From contig NEEC01000029.1 in NCBI GenBank assembly GCA_002189035.1, positions 310,001 to 374,000 of the forward strand: 64,000 bases of DNA, given 5' to 3'. Made by a program: the position numbers and the translations under genes. Position 1 is the stretch's first letter. Every line of letters starts with the position of its first letter. This DNA is from Utricularia gibba (Eukaryota; Streptophyta; Magnoliopsida; Lamiales; Lentibulariaceae). Of this stretch, positions 11,987 to 24,541 are shown piece after piece. The notes beneath the pieces were generated by a model, which searched no databases, was not told where the DNA came from, and worked only from the letters and a program-made list of their open reading frames with translations.

Positions 11987-13418
11987 CTAAAGCTCACTGG
12001 CATGTGACGCGGGTGGTTTTGGACCGAATGATCTTTCAGGGTTTTCTTCATCAATATCAGAATACGGAGGGAAGTCATAGGGAAGGTCTGCTATGCCAGC
12101 TCTATCGAAGATCGCTCTGAGTTCTTCAAAGACAAATGCATTTCCTTCCGGGGTCAGGTGTAGCCCATCACTGCCAAAAAAAAGCTACATTGAAGCAGGA
12201 GTTTGAAGAACACAGGTGATTCAGAAGTTAGATAAGCAGTTTCTAAATCCTGGCCAACCTCAAGTACTTCTTCTCCCAACCCTCGGTTTTCTGCATTTGA
12301 GACCATAAATTTATGCACTGCACACCGAGCTCGTTTGCTAGAGCAGTACACTCCTTTGCATATGCTCCTGTCACATCATTCGTGCGATCGGGCACTTCTG
12401 AAGCATTGTCACCATATAAAAACCTGCTTTAGAACTTAACTGGAGTGAGGCCCAAGGCAATCAACGTTGAAAGTACGCATAAGCAAACGAAACAATTGAT
12501 GCTGCTCATGCCTTGCATATTCTAGGCGCCCCTCACGATCAATTGGAGGTGGAGTTATTAAAATGATAAGTGTCTTTGAGGAACGACCCTGCAATAATAT
12601 GCGAAAATCAACCATCAATTTTCTCCATAATAGGTAGGAAGACTGCAGATTTCTCAACTTGGAACGAGAGGTTAAAAAACACCTTGATATGTTGAACAAT
12701 GCTTCTCAAATTTTCCTTGTAGTCTTTTAAAGACACATGCTGCCTTTTTCCTGTACCCTCCACAAGAGCAGCATCATTAGCCCCAAAAAATATAGTCACT
12801 GCAAGAGGAGGTGAACCTGTTCCCTGTTCGAGAGAAGGAAAACTGTATTTAAATCTAACGCCGTGTATGTGGATTCAACAATTATCCACTTTTTACAAAG
12901 GAAGTACGCAACAAGATGCGCAAAACCTAGAATTCACTCACAATCTTCCTTAAGGGGACCTAAGCTACATAGCTTCTACTGGGTTGCGATCATCACACTA
13001 CCGGCATCACATGAAGAATTATTGCATCCATAAACTACCACAAGTAGAATTGACAGTGAATGGGGAGGGCCTTACCATTTAGGAAACAAAACTGAATAAA
13101 ACAATATGAACCAGTCAAAAGTTTAAGTTGGGAATCAGTAAAAAAATTCAGGAGTGATTAATACTTGTGGAACAGATGAGACAGCAAGAAGAGAGCCCAT
13201 CTAGTGTTGTACCCCGAATACCCACGAAGCACCACGTCCACCTTCGCAAACCACAAATAAACGTGAAATACCGTAGATAAATGCATAAATCAAGTTGCAA
13301 TACGGGGGAGATCACGAACCTTTCTGGAGTAAATGTCAGAAAGTGCTGCACCCCAACCCCCTGGTGCGAATGACTGCTGTGTTATTGAGTCTCCGAACAA
13401 AACTATCTGTGGTCTCAT
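11987..13418 (-). CDS. SGNH hydrolase, isoamyl acetate-hydrolyzing esterase / CPRD49 type
   Basis: Six exons run 13320-13418, 13165-13241, 12683-12823, 12512-12588, 12259-12423 and 11987-12170. The protein begins MRPQIVLFGDSITQQSF, has GYSGYNTRWALFLL, the Asn block FFGANDAAL and the Asp/His block DGLHLTPEGN, so all SGNH catalytic residues are present. It is close to Arabidopsis At5g45920-type cytosolic esterases, which are distinct from the secreted GDSL lipases. The exon 2 to exon 3 join is out of frame by one base at a GGG run (minus strand, about 12821-12823). One extra G gives the expected sequence KGTGSPPLAVTIFF. The intron after exon 4 starts with GC (GCAAG|GCATGA). It ends about 520 bases from the divergent kinesin start. 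Confidence 0.87.
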
Positions 13419-13936
13419 TCTGGCTGAAGAAGACACAATCGTGAGAGTTTATCCTGAATTAAGACTCCGTATCCCTCGAATTTCAAAGGTTCGATAGACA
13501 AATTCATCAAAGAAACTAGATGCTTTCGTACTTGCAGGACACTATTTGACGACCAATAAAGAGATTTGGTTTGGAAATTCCGTTTCAAAAACACAAGCTA
13601 CAGTACAACGATGGATCAACTAGCAAGTCAAAAAGAAAATGCAATGGATCAACGAAGGTTACCACTCGTGAAGGGATCGCCGCCACAGATCCAGAAAACG
13701 CTGCAGGGTTGAAGGTCTAGTCCATGATGGTGGCCTTTGGAAAATTTTAAGCGTCACCCAAAATTATAAAATTAAATAAAATATTTTTGAAATAAGTAAA
13801 ATAAATAAACTCTCCTCAAATTCAAATGCGGGTATCTTCTCCATGTGCTGCCACTACAACGGCTAATTGTGGTCTCTCTCTATCTCGCGCTCTCCACAGT
13901 CCAAGTTCTTCGGCTTCCGTACCACGTCTTCTTCCG
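13419..13936. promoter_or_regulatory. Shared upstream region of the esterase (-) and the kinesin (+)
   Basis: This 0.5-kb gap separates two divergent start codons, so both promoters must be here. The part from 13740 to 13815 is A/T-rich. An upstream in-frame ATG for the kinesin exists at 13826, but the family start fits 13937 better. Confidence 0.5.
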
Positions 13937-16900
13937 ATGAAGAGTTTCGCGTCAAGAAATCCGATCTTGAGGGAGAATCATGACGCCCTTGCTGCGGCTT
14001 GCACTCCAAAGTCCAAATCTAGCTATCGGAAGCCCAGCAGGCCGAGAAAAGAAAATGCGCCCCCCAGATCTCAGCTCTCTTGCGGCTGCGAAGATGAAGA
14101 GTCCACTTCCGCCTCGTCCTCCACTCAAACGCAAACTCGTTGTGGAGTCAGATACTTGTGCTGTGGCTTCAAATTCTGCAGATTCAGGCGTCAAGGTAAC
14201 CTTACAGTATCTTTAGTTCTGCCCTTGAAGGCACACATACTAAGTTTTAGTTCACTAAGTTCTTGCTCACCAAATCCATTGCCATGTGGAATTTCAGATG
14301 ATGAACTTGATGATTTTTTTTTTTTTTTAACTTTTAACATATTTCAATCTGGTTGATTTTCTGGTACTCATTTAGATAGAATGCTGTTCATATTTTGGTG
14401 CTAGGTTAACATATTTTTGCTTGCTACGGTTGGCTGACTGTGTAATTTGAGGGTCCTCCGTGAACTAGGTAATGGTGCGCATAAGACCATCATCCAATGA
14501 AGAAGATGGAGGAAGTGTAATTCAGAAGATTAATGAAGACTCGTTAACAATATCAGGACAGACATTTACGTTTGACAATGTTGCTGATGTTCAGTCTAAA
14601 CAGGCATGGTCTTCTACCTATTTTCCTTGAGAAGTTACTGCAATTGGGTGACTGCAGAATGAGAATCTTCTTTTCTTGTGGGTATGCAGAGTGATATATT
14701 TGAGTATGTTGGGGCACCTCTTGTCGAAAATTGTCTATCAGGGTTTAACAGCTCTGTTTTTGCATATGGGCAGGTATTTTAAACTTTAAGTTTTATATGC
14801 GAAGTCATTAATGTAAATGACCTATCTTTACATGAAATTGTTCACTGATTGAGTAGACCGGTAGTGGGAAAACGTACACCGTTTGGGGTGCATGCGATAT
14901 GCTGCTTGATGGGGAACAGAAGGGTCTAGCACCTCGTGTATTTCAACGATTATTTCAGAGGATTAAGGAGGTCGGCCCTTGATTTTGTTTGAGCTTTTAT
15001 TTGACAAAGTATAGTTTCGTTTATCTATGTCTTCATTTATATGTAGGAAGAAGTTAAGCAAGCTGACAGACAGCTGATTTTTACATGTTGTTGCTCTTTT
15101 CTTGAGGTAAGGGGGATCATCGTTACAATAATTCAAGCTTCACTGATTCTCTTATTTCTCAGCATCAGCTGTAAATGCTTAATCCTTATATACACAGATA
15201 TACAATGAACAAATAACTGACTTGCTGGATCCTAGCCAGACTAACCTTCAGGTAGTAATAACCATTCTACTTAACAGACTGATATATTTATTTTCTTAAA
15301 CATATTGGTATTATAATTTACATTTCTAGATAAGGGAAGATCTTAAAACTGGCGTGTATGTTGAAAGTCTGAGGAAAGAGTATGTATCCTCCATGAAAGA
15401 TGTGTCACAACTTCTTGTGAAGGTATATGTTGGTTCTAAAATTGATCCTTTTCTTCTTAGAAAATATGGTCGTGAGATTCAAAATTATAAAAATGTCTTT
15501 GCAGGGATTGTCAAACCGAAGGACTAGTGCCACTAGTGTAAATGCTGAAAGTTCTAGATCCCACTGCGTGTTCACATGTGTAGTTGAATCCCGTTTCAAG
15601 GTATTTTGATTTTTATTAACTCACTGACCCTTCTGCTGTATAGAAAATGAAATATTTTTGTTCCATTTTTCCTTAATCTGCATTTTCTTTTCACCTGTTT
15701 ATGTATACTTATGATGATGCCATTATAGAGTCATACTGACGGCCTGATGCGTGTCAAGATGAGTAAAATCCATTTTGTTGACCTTGCTGGATCTGAGAGA
15801 CAAAAACAAACTGGTGCATCTGGAGAACGGTTAAAAGAAGCTGGAAATATTAACCGCTCTCTTTCACAATTAGGGTGAGAAGGATTTTTTATTTTACGGT
15901 ACCTTATATCATTATAAGATATAGTTGAACAAGTGATAGATTTATTTCTGAATACAGTTTGCTGATTTTCTTTTCCTTAATTATGGACTGGTTTTCTTTG
16001 AAATAATAGGAACTTGATAAACATATTGGCGGAGGTTTCACAGGCTGGAAAGCAAAGGCATATTCCTTACAGGGATTCAAAATTAACCTTCTTGTTACAA
16101 GAATCTTTAGGTGGGAATGCAAAGTTGACAATGATTTGTGCAGTTTCTCCATCTTCAAGGTAAAGCATTCACTAAATTGGTTTAATATGAAACCAAAACA
16201 TTATTAAATTCAGCTTCAGTGTGTTGGTCATGATCTTGACTGGAGATCCCAAGCTACGAAGTTATCATGTTTTCCAATGGAAAGAACATGACAGTTCATG
16301 AAATGGAAATTTTCCAGCATTTTGCGTAATGCAATTTCATGTTGTAGGTTTTATGGACCTATGCTGACTTTAACAGGCTGTGGCCAGATGTTTTATAATG
16401 GTTATTCAATAGATGATTTTATGAGGAAGATATATTTGTTTTCTGAATGCTATTCCTAACTTTTGTTTGTGTTTGGTTTTGAAGCTATACGAGTGAGACA
16501 CTGAGTACTCTAAGATTTGCTCAACGTGCGAAGTCCATCAAAAACAGAGCTGTAATCAATGAAGAAACGCAGAATGATGTAAACATATTAAGACAAGTCA
16601 TTCGGCAGCTAAGGGATGAGTTGCAAATAATGAAGAACAATAACAAACAAGCTAGCCAGGGTGGAGCATATGCAACTTCACGTAGTGCAAGGAGAAGCTT
16701 AAATTTGCTGAGATTCAGCCTCTCCCAACCAACAGTTTTGCCTCATGTTGAGGATGATAGTGATGAAGAAATGGAAATTGTGGACAACAGTGAGCCAATG
16801 CCGTCTATCCATGAAGAAACATATGCATCAGAACAAAATAATGAAGATGCAGCTGTTAGTATGGATGATGAATTAATAGATCTTGGGGCTAGAGATGATT

Positions 16901-19219
16901 TGGGTGGTAAAATGGCCCCTAAACTGGTGCCTCATGAAGGAAAGTCAGGGGTTGCCGTTGATAATAGCTTGTCAGGACCGGATTATTGCACAGAACTGGT
17001 TGCTGATATGCCCCTTTCTGCATGTATGGCCAGGCGCAAGGAAAACATTAATTGCAGTAATAATGCAACAGTTGCTACCGTTGGGGCTGCTACGAGCAAT
17101 GTTTCTACTGTTGTGGATTCTCCTATTCCTAGTAAATCGCCAAGGCTTGGCACAGGTAGTAAAAGTCCAAGGGCCTCATCAGCATCTGCATCTCAATGTG
17201 TTCAAAGTCAGATCATGTCCACTGTGAAGCCTTATAAAAGTAAATGCTTGAAGTCTCTGTCTGATCCAAAATCTTGTTTTGCATCAAATGAGCATTTGGC
17301 AGCAGCTCTTCACCGTGGTCTTGAGATTATTCAGAGTCAGCATTTTAATCCTCCTTTGAGGAGATCATCATTTAGACCCACTTCAACAACCACCGAAATT
17401 AACACAGTTATTCCAGTTGCTAAAGTTGATGCGGGTGTGCAAGCTGCTTTTCAGGATCTTGAGCCAGTTCTTGAGGATGCAGGTGGATCTCTTTGTATAA
17501 AGTGCAAGAATGAAAAATCTCAGCAAGATTTTGAAAATGATAATGGGGGAGATTTCCATAATCTACAGCTAGTACCTGTTAACAATTCATCATTTGATGA
17601 AAAATTCAGAAACCAAGTTCCAAAAGTACGTAGGCTTACTTTATATAAGATTTATGGAGTTGTGCTTTTAATTGAAAATCTTATCTTCTATTGTTTATCT
17701 GGATTCAGGCAGTTGAAAAGGTATTAGCTGGAGCTATTCGGAGAGAGATGGCCCTAGAAGAACTATGTTTTAAGCAAAATTCCGAGATCATGCAACTTAA
17801 CCGTTTGGTATGCACCTGAAGTCGAAGGGGTAATTCATCATCTGTCATGTACATGATATGAGTTTTTCATGGTTCTGATGCAGGTCCAGCAGTACAAGCA
17901 TGAAAGGGAGTGTAATGAGATAATTCGTCAAGCTCATGATGATAAGCTCGCACGTCTTGAGGGTTTAAAAAGTGGAATATTACCGGCCCATGATTTAATG
18001 GACGAAGAAGTAGTGGCTCTCGCTCATGAAAACAAGGTATAGTTACTGTAACGTTTGAAGGGTATGATGAAGCTTCTAATGTTTTGGGAAAATTTTGTGA
18101 CTGCCTCCTAATGTTTTCAGATTCTTCTTGAAAAGTATGAAAACCATCCTGATGTCACGGAGACTAAAATTGAGTTAAAAAGGGTTCAGGATGAAGTGGA
18201 AAGGTATCAAAACTTCTTTGACTTGGGCGAGAGAGATATTTTGCTGGAAGAAATACAAGATTTGAGAAATCAGCTGCAGTTCTATCTGGATTCTTCAGCC
18301 AGAACATGCAGAGGGCAGGCTCAGCACCTTCAGCTTACTTCTTCTTCACGTGAGGCAACCGCCACTCCTTTGGTTGTTGCGCCTATTCTATCTGAGAGCA
18401 CAGAGAAAAGGCTTCATCAGGAGGGAATCCCATGGGCAGATGCAGGGAGTAAATGGAGTTATCTTGTAGAAGAGCTTAGGGCAGAACTTGAAGAAGCTAG
18501 ATCCATTATTCAAAGGCAACAGCAAGAACTGGATCTTGAGAAGAAGTGTTCTGAGGATCTTAAAGAAGCAATGACAATGGCGATGGAAGGTCATGCACGA
18601 ATGCTGGAACAATACGCAGACCTAGAGGAGCAGCACATGGAACTCCTTGAAAAGCATAGGAAGATTCAAGATGGAATTGATGATGTTAAGAAAGCAGCAG
18701 CCAAGGCAGGAGTAAAAGGCCCAGATTCCAAGTTCATCAATAAACTTGCGGCAGAAATTTCAGCCCTGAAAGTAGAAAGAGAAGCAGAGAGACGGAAGTT
18801 TCGAGATGAGAACAAGGGGCTCAAGGCACAGCTGCGGGATACAGCAGAAGCTGTGGAGGCCGCTGGTGAGTTATTGGTGCGGCTCAGAGAAGCTGAGGAA
18901 GCTTTAGCAGCTGAACAGGTGATGTAACTCGTGCATCCCCTGCTTTTAGGGCGTGTGTGCACACAAAACACCTAGAATTAGTTCACGAGCTCATAAACAA
19001 TATCTCCACTTTTTGAACGTGCAGGGACGAGCCAAAGCAGCTGAGCAGAAAATGGAAAATGCCTGCAGAAGTTGTATGGATAAGCTGATCACGTTGCATG
19101 CCGCTGAGCCAGCGCAGAGAGAACTGGTCTCTGGTGAAGAAAGCGAGAGTGGTGTTGCATGGAAAGAAGAAGTAGGGTCCCCGTCGTGGTTCTACGGCTA
19201 CGACCGGTGCAACATTTGA
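13937..19219 (+). CDS. KIN-12 family kinesin (phragmoplast-associated type)
   Basis: About 15 exons were joined (13937-14195, about 14469-14604, 14690-14773, 14857-14970, 15047-15106, 15198-15252, 15330-15422, 15505-15600, 15729-15874, 16010-16159, 16485-17625, 17709-17807, 17884-18036, 18121-18918, 19025-19219). The N-terminal motor has the P-loop GQTGSGKT, switch I NAESSRSH and switch II DLAGSER. An acidic, low-complexity linker (large exon 16485-17625) and a long C-terminal coiled coil follow, with [20 protein letters not shown]. This is the plant KIN-12 pattern; relatives guide phragmoplast and division-plane microtubules. Two oddities: in exon 1 the frame shifts at a run of six C near 14060, between the KENAPP and [18 protein letters not shown] segments, and the intron after exon 2 starts GC (AAACAG|GCATGG). 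The start at 13937 ([12 protein letters not shown]) matches relatives. Confidence 0.88.
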
Positions 19220-19482
19220 TGAAGCCATGCACGGGTAACTAAACTGGTCACCCTTCTTTACAGATGATTTGATTTACAGATGAACTGTTTCTAGTGCCTC
19301 TGGCCCGGTCCAATTTCAGTAGCCAGATCCAAATCAAATTGCACCAATATTTTTTTATAAAAAAGAATTTAGTTATCACCAATTCTTGTGCCTCTTGGGA
19401 TTAAAATAATGGTGTGGTTTGGTGGTATTGTTGCTTTTTTTTTTTTTAATATGATGAGATGGGAAGCATGGAGTAAATCTAT

Positions 19483-19507
19483 GAATGTATGTATGTATGT
19501 ATGTATG
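19483..19507. repeat. (ATGT)n microsatellite
   Basis: About five to six ATGT units lie in non-coding sequence downstream of the kinesin. Confidence 0.85.
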
Positions 19508-19537
19508 CGTATGAATCATGGAGGGCATGGGGCATGG

Positions 19538-19652
19538 TTAGTGGTGTCCAGAGGATAAATGGGACATGTTGCGGGGATCACATGACTTTGGTGTGGCTGG
19601 CTGAGGCTCACATCATTTATTCATTTTCTGTTAGTGGTGTCCAGAGGATAAG
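19538..19652. repeat. Pair of 22-base direct repeats
   Basis: The sequence GTTAGTGGTGTCCAGAGGAT followed by AA occurs near 19538 and again near 19632, about 94 bases apart. No function is evident; it may be a small local duplication. Confidence 0.7.
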
Positions 19653-20499
19653 GAGTGATCACCATCACAAGAACCGACGCCCCAGAAGGCAGTCCATGTG
19701 GATGGAGACCATAAAACAGTTGGCCTCCGCCCTTGTCGTCCCTGACTGATATCGCCCCTCCACCCCCAATCCCCATGGACGACGTCAGCATGACAGCTTC
19801 CAATCCCTCTCTCGCGCGATGGGTCGAGTGATCTGATGTCCTGTTGGATCCTGGACTTGAAAACGTATTTGGTGAGACAGAAGGGGCAGGATTGAATTGC
19901 TTGGCATGGTACATAAGGAGAAAGAAGCGGATCTTGCTTTACTGGCTACTGCTGTATTGAACTGACACTTGTGTGTTTTCATGATTGCAGGCAGGGTAGG
20001 CCATTCCCATTCCCATTCCCTCTCTCTCTAATCATCGTTCTCTATTGGACCACTCATCCCAACCATCGAGTTAATGCTTGTCATGTGCTGCCCCTCACTT
20101 GCTTCTCTTGGTTGATAATTAACCTCTACTTTCACTTACCACAGCCAAAGCATCATATATCACATTACAAGCATTCAGGGACATGTCTTCTTTCTCTCTG
20201 TTACATACTTTGAATTCCAAAGAACGAAACTAATGATGACTAGTAATCCTGGAGGCTAAGGCTGAACTGAACTGAACTCGACTTGTTTGGCTTGAAGGAG
20301 TCATCTTATTCCATGTTATGCCTTCTCTACAGAAGCCGCTCTCACTCGGGGCCTCAAATGAAAAGAATAGAACCTGGAATGCCAAAAGATGGATTGACAA
20401 AAACAGGATCAATGCTCGATCTTCATCTGAGTTGGCTTGAGAACCCCTGCCCACAAGAAGAAGAAAAAAGAAACAGCACCATCAACACATCAAGTCTAT

Positions 20500-22250
20500 C
20501 TAGTGTTTCTGCGGCTTCGGTGAAGAACCGCGCTCACCGGGGAATTCTTGGGACTCATCCTCTCTGAAACCCATATGTACAACAGTGTGGAGGTCATCTT
20601 CCAGGAACATGGAAACCTACGCATATCATTTGAAGGCAGACATAACATTATTGCATTGCATGAACATATTTACAGGGGAAAAAAGGAGTCCTGGATTTAC
20701 TCGAGATGTGGTTTCGCTGTAAATCTCCATGGGCGGTGACTGCTTTCTATGGTTATTGGAAATGGGCATTGCCCCGTGCAAGTTTGTCTGTGAGTGGATA
20801 CAATAGCTTTCTGAAGGATTAGCATAATGATTAAAGAGTCCACGAGCCTGACACATCTGCCATGATGACGAAGAAAAAGGGCCATTATGAAAGAGGAGAG
20901 CAGAAGTGCGCTTTGAAATGATTTTTTTATTGCTTCTTACATCTTTGACAACTGCAGTTTCCATGTTGTAGTCCATTCTAGGTGTTACTGTTGCCAGTTT
21001 CATCGACAGAAACTATAACCAGGGAAAAGGTAAGTAACCGCAGTACAAGGTTACAACAAGCAAGAAAGAAGGGAGTTCACCTCTACTTGCCGCTGCAGAG
21101 ACTGTACATAATTAATGATCTCATCAAGCATAACAGCTTTCCCAGCAATCTGACCATGAAAAGGATTCATAAAATATAACTTTAAAGGTAAAATGCTTGG
21201 AACCCCCTTGACATGTTATTCTATCATACCTTGTTACAACCAGGAACAAGATCTTGCAGGATTCTCATTCTTTCACTGATCTTCTCTCTTCGTACCTATA
21301 AAGTGCAAAGAATTGAAAAGTGGGTAAAAAATTAGGAAGACAAACGCAGAGTACAGAAGAATGATTCTAAGGTTCACACTCTTTCAGCAAGACTGTGGGC
21401 ATCAGTAGCTTGACCCCTCCTAGCCCTGACATGAATATAGTCCTTGGGAGGTTCCGGAGCCTTTGAATCCTCCTTCTGTTGCTTGTGGTTCACACCAGGC
21501 TTGACTTTTATGGCATCCCCCTTTTCACTGTAGCTTCTATTTTCTTCTGATTTGCATCTTTTTGCATAACTCTCGGATGGCGCCTGTAGAAAGCATCAGA
21601 CCATGAATCAGAACAGAACTCCAGATATTGAGGGATAATTCACAGAGACTCACATTGACTTGTTTGGCTGGGGGAATTGCAGATGTCTCTTTACCCCTTC
21701 CCTTTGCTGGCGCTTTTCTTTTTCTTGGATTCGCTGGTATTAGCTCTGAAAGCGAGGAGTTCTCAATGGAATCCCCAGGAGCAGCATTTAGAGCTTGTTG
21801 CTGTGGTGCAAAGGTAGGACATTCGTAGATCTTGCCACGATCCGGACCCGGATCCGTGACCAGAGAGTTGTTGGTGAAGCAAGAGAAACCTCCTCCTCGA
21901 ATTTCCGGCAAACTCTCTCTGATCCGCTGCTTCTCCACACCCGACGAGTTGATTCTTCGAGGAGAATTAAGTGGCGTACTGTAACACGAAGCATCGGCGC
22001 CCCCACCGCCGTTCGCGGCCGAAATCTCGCCGGAATTGCATATCCCTCCAAGCCTCCCAATGAGTTCCTTGATGACAATGTGTTGGCCATTGAAATTGCA
22101 GCCACCGCTATTGGCGGCGTTCGAAGCAGTTGGCGAACAAACCATGGAGCTCAAAGCTGACTCAAAAGGATCATTCTGATGGTCCATTAAACCATTGTCC
22201 CAACTTGTGTTGAAAAAGCTGCAGTTGAGATACAGATTCTCCTTCTCCAT
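20500..22250 (-). CDS. bHLH transcription factor, subfamily XII (bHLH74/CIB/BPE-like)
   Basis: Seven exons run 21654-22250, 21380-21583, 21230-21295, 21081-21149, 20941-21012, 20674-20856 and 20500-20616. The first exon encodes a variable, serine-rich region starting [19 protein letters not shown] and a nuclear-localisation-like cluster [13 protein letters not shown]. The bHLH domain lies in exons 2-5: [20 protein letters not shown] (basic region, with the H-E-R DNA contacts), [40 protein letters not shown] and [10 protein letters not shown]. The C terminus ends in an [12 protein letters not shown] segment, as in relatives. Such factors act in cryptochrome, brassinosteroid and cell-elongation pathways in Arabidopsis; the exact role here is not inferable. 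All introns are GT-AG and the frame is open throughout. It is divergent from RPS15. Confidence 0.9.
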
Positions 22251-22757
22251 CTTCCTCAGGAACAGCAACGTACCAAAACCAGAATCTTTCCGGAGGAAGA
22301 CGCCACAAGATGAGAGAAAAAGATGGCCTTGGCTTTCTTCTCTGCTTCACCCTTTTCGAAAGCAACAATCATACAGAAGAGCATTTATACTGCCAACCCG
22401 CACCTCACCACATGCCGAGCTGGTGTCGATTGTCGATTTTGTTGCTTAATTAGAGATTATCGATGCTGATTAATTTAATTAATTGAATCGCTCTTGGGCT
22501 TCATAGCGAATCTGTTAGTGGACGGCACAAGGGGCCCAACATAGTAAAAGGGTAGGCTCATTATATTGTCTGTGTCTACCGGCTCATATAAGGCCTTATT
22601 TCAGCCCTGAGCTTCCACAGCAGTGGCCCATGATCCATTCCATTGCTGACACTCAACCCTAAAACCAACTTCCGCTGCCATTTCCTTCATCCATTTCGAT
22701 CTCAGCCGCTTGCCGCCGGAATCGCCTCCGAAAGGACACATCGATTTCACTGCTACT
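22251..22757. promoter_or_regulatory. Shared promoter region of bHLH (-) and RPS15 (+)
   Basis: This 0.5-kb gap separates two divergent start codons. It contains GGGCCCAAC near 22531, GGCCCA at 22625-22630 and an AACCCTAA telo-box at 22655-22662, followed by a pyrimidine-rich leader. Site II plus telo-box is the classic ribosomal protein gene combination in plants. Confidence 0.6.
22655..22662 (+). promoter_or_regulatory. Telo-box upstream of RPS15
   Basis: AACCCTAA lies about 95 bases before the RPS15 ATG, with GGCCCA (site II) about 25 bases further upstream. Telo-boxes next to site II motifs drive coordinated ribosomal protein expression in cycling plant cells. Confidence 0.6.
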
Positions 22758-23662
22758 ATGGTAATCTGCTTCTATGTTCGTTAGGTTGAGATGTCCTCAA
22801 TGTAACCGTTCGTTGATTCTCCTTTTAACAGGCGGATGTGGAAACTGATTTGGCGGCTGGGCAACCGAAGAAGAGAACTTTCAAGAAGTTCTCTTTCAGG
22901 GGCGTCGATCTCGATGCACTGCTTGATATGTCCACCGACGAGCTGGTCAACCTCTTCAATGCTCGAGCTAGGAGAAGGTGAGAACACCAGTCCACTGCTC
23001 GGTTCTCTTGGGATTTTTGTCTCGTGCCTTCTTCTAACTGAAAATGTGCAGGTTTCAGAGGGGCCTAACGAGGAAGCCAATGGCGTTGATCAAGAAGCTT
23101 CGCAAGGCTGTAAGTCAATCTAAACTTACAGTTTCTTTATGGTAGTATATGCACTGCGATGCCCGTCCCTATAGTTAGTCGCCCTCCCAAAGCCGCATCT
23201 TGGAGCCTTTATATTAATGTTGACGGATCCATTTAAAGGCGTGAGAGAGATTTGTGATCAATCCGTGCAATGCTTCTATGTTGTTTGGGAAATAGGGCAT
23301 TTTTAGTTTAGGACAAGGTTCTTGCTCGTACAGCATCATTTTGGGGTTTGTCTATAGCGAAGCAGCTGAAACTATGTGATTTTTTATACATTTTTTGGAT
23401 GGCTGTTTTCCAGAAACGCGATGCTCCGTCTGGTGAGAAGCCAGCAATGGTGAGAACCCACCTGCGAAACATGATCATCGTCCCAGAGATGATCGGTAGT
23501 GTTCTTGGTGTTTACAACGGGAAGACATTCAATCCGATCGAGATAAAACCGGAAATGATCGGACACTATCTTGCCGAGTTCTCCATCAGTTACAAGCCCG
23601 TTAAGCATGGAAGACCCGGTATCGGTGCCACCCACTCTTCCCGGTTCATCCCTCTCAAGTGA
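22758..23662 (+). CDS. RPS15: 40S ribosomal protein S15 (uS19)
   Basis: Four exons run 22758-22760 (the ATG alone), 22832-22977, 23052-23109 and 23414-23662. The protein reads [11 protein letters not shown], then [39 protein letters not shown] and [20 protein letters not shown], ending [11 protein letters not shown], which matches eukaryotic uS19 over its full length of about 150 residues. It sits in the head of the small subunit near the decoding site. The first intron falls directly after the initiator ATG, an arrangement seen in several plant ribosomal protein genes. The promoter carries a telo-box and site II motifs. No defects were seen. Confidence 0.97.
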
Positions 23663-24150
23663 AGATTGCACTTGCTAAGCTTCCAGTTGTTGGCTTGCTT
23701 ATCTCCATCGCCTACTCCATTTATTGTTTTACTCTGGATTTGAATTTCAGGGTCTTCCCTCCCCCTCCCTTTTGACTAATTCTTCGATTACCACGGTAAC
23801 CCATGAAAGGCTCCTAACAGCACAAAGAACAGTAACAACAGGGGTCAGCCGTAATGGTCACCTTTATCAACTAGAAAAAAAGAGGTAACGAAGTAACAGC
23901 ATTCCTCTCCGGAAGTCTCTCACTCTCTATCCGTCGGAAGGGAACTCCCGTCGTTCTCCACAACTTTGAAGTGCTGGGGTGGCTGCCCTTTGCAGTGTAA
24001 CTTCCACATTTTGAAGAAGGCGGCACGTTCCAGATTCTTTACCTGCAGCATCAGTTCACTGGACTCAACCCCATGCCACCTCCAGAATTCTCGTACGTAT
24101 GCAATGTGATGCAGGCTTAGCCATCGCCTGGTGTCGAAGAGGGGGCAAGT
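23663..24150. other. Intergenic, RPS15 3' end to duplicated block
   Basis: RPS15 3' untranslated sequence is followed by unassigned DNA; I see no gene. Homology to the second copy of the tandem block begins near 24160. Confidence 0.5.
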
Positions 24151-24159
24151 AAGGCATGA

Positions 24160-24335
24160 AAAGGTAAGGCCGTCTTCTCTTTGCAGTTAGTATCAATTTG
24201 AAGGATGCTGCTTAATCTTTGGTTGTTGTTTCATGGAGAATGTTTCAGTTGCTTGCTTACTTTGCTGAAAGGAAGATATCTGAGGCAACACTGAGAAGAA
24301 ACAATGTAATGCAAGAAACGAACATGAAGCAACGC
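24160..24335 (+). pseudogene. TWINKLE-like primase, single-exon remnant (left copy)
   Basis: Within the left block one exon survives (about 24248-24330), encoding LLAYFAERKISEATLRRNNV, the equivalent of 28741-28821 in the right copy. The preceding splice donor here is a normal GT (AAAG|GTAAGG at 24164). Immediately after the exon the sequence jumps to the intergenic DNA that follows TWINKLE in the right copy, so an internal deletion removed the rest of the gene. Confidence 0.8.
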
Positions 24336-24541
24336 TTGTCTAATGTTTGATCCCACAATCCCAGAACCCATTCACCTCCCGACTCCAGTCATGAGTCTGT
24401 TGGAGATGCACTCTACAAAGGGTGCATGCAGATAGGAGAGATTTGACAGGATCATAAACTATGATGTAATGACATGAAGAAAATATTTTAAGCATCCAGC
24501 AGCAGCATCACAACACACAAAGAATGCAAGTACACGCCCCC

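Larger units (their letters stand above)
19220..20499. other. Intergenic between kinesin and bHLH 3' ends
   Basis: No gene is recognised in these 1.3 kb. They hold 3' untranslated sequence of both convergent genes, a T run near 19435-19447, an ATGT microsatellite and a 22-base direct repeat (GTTAGTGGTGTCCAGAGGAT core at about 19538 and 19632). Confidence 0.6.

Noticed and set aside
14055-14070. Treating the kinesin exon 1 break as proof of a pseudogene
   Set aside because: The remaining exons are intact over 5 kb with all motor motifs, and the break sits in a six-C run.
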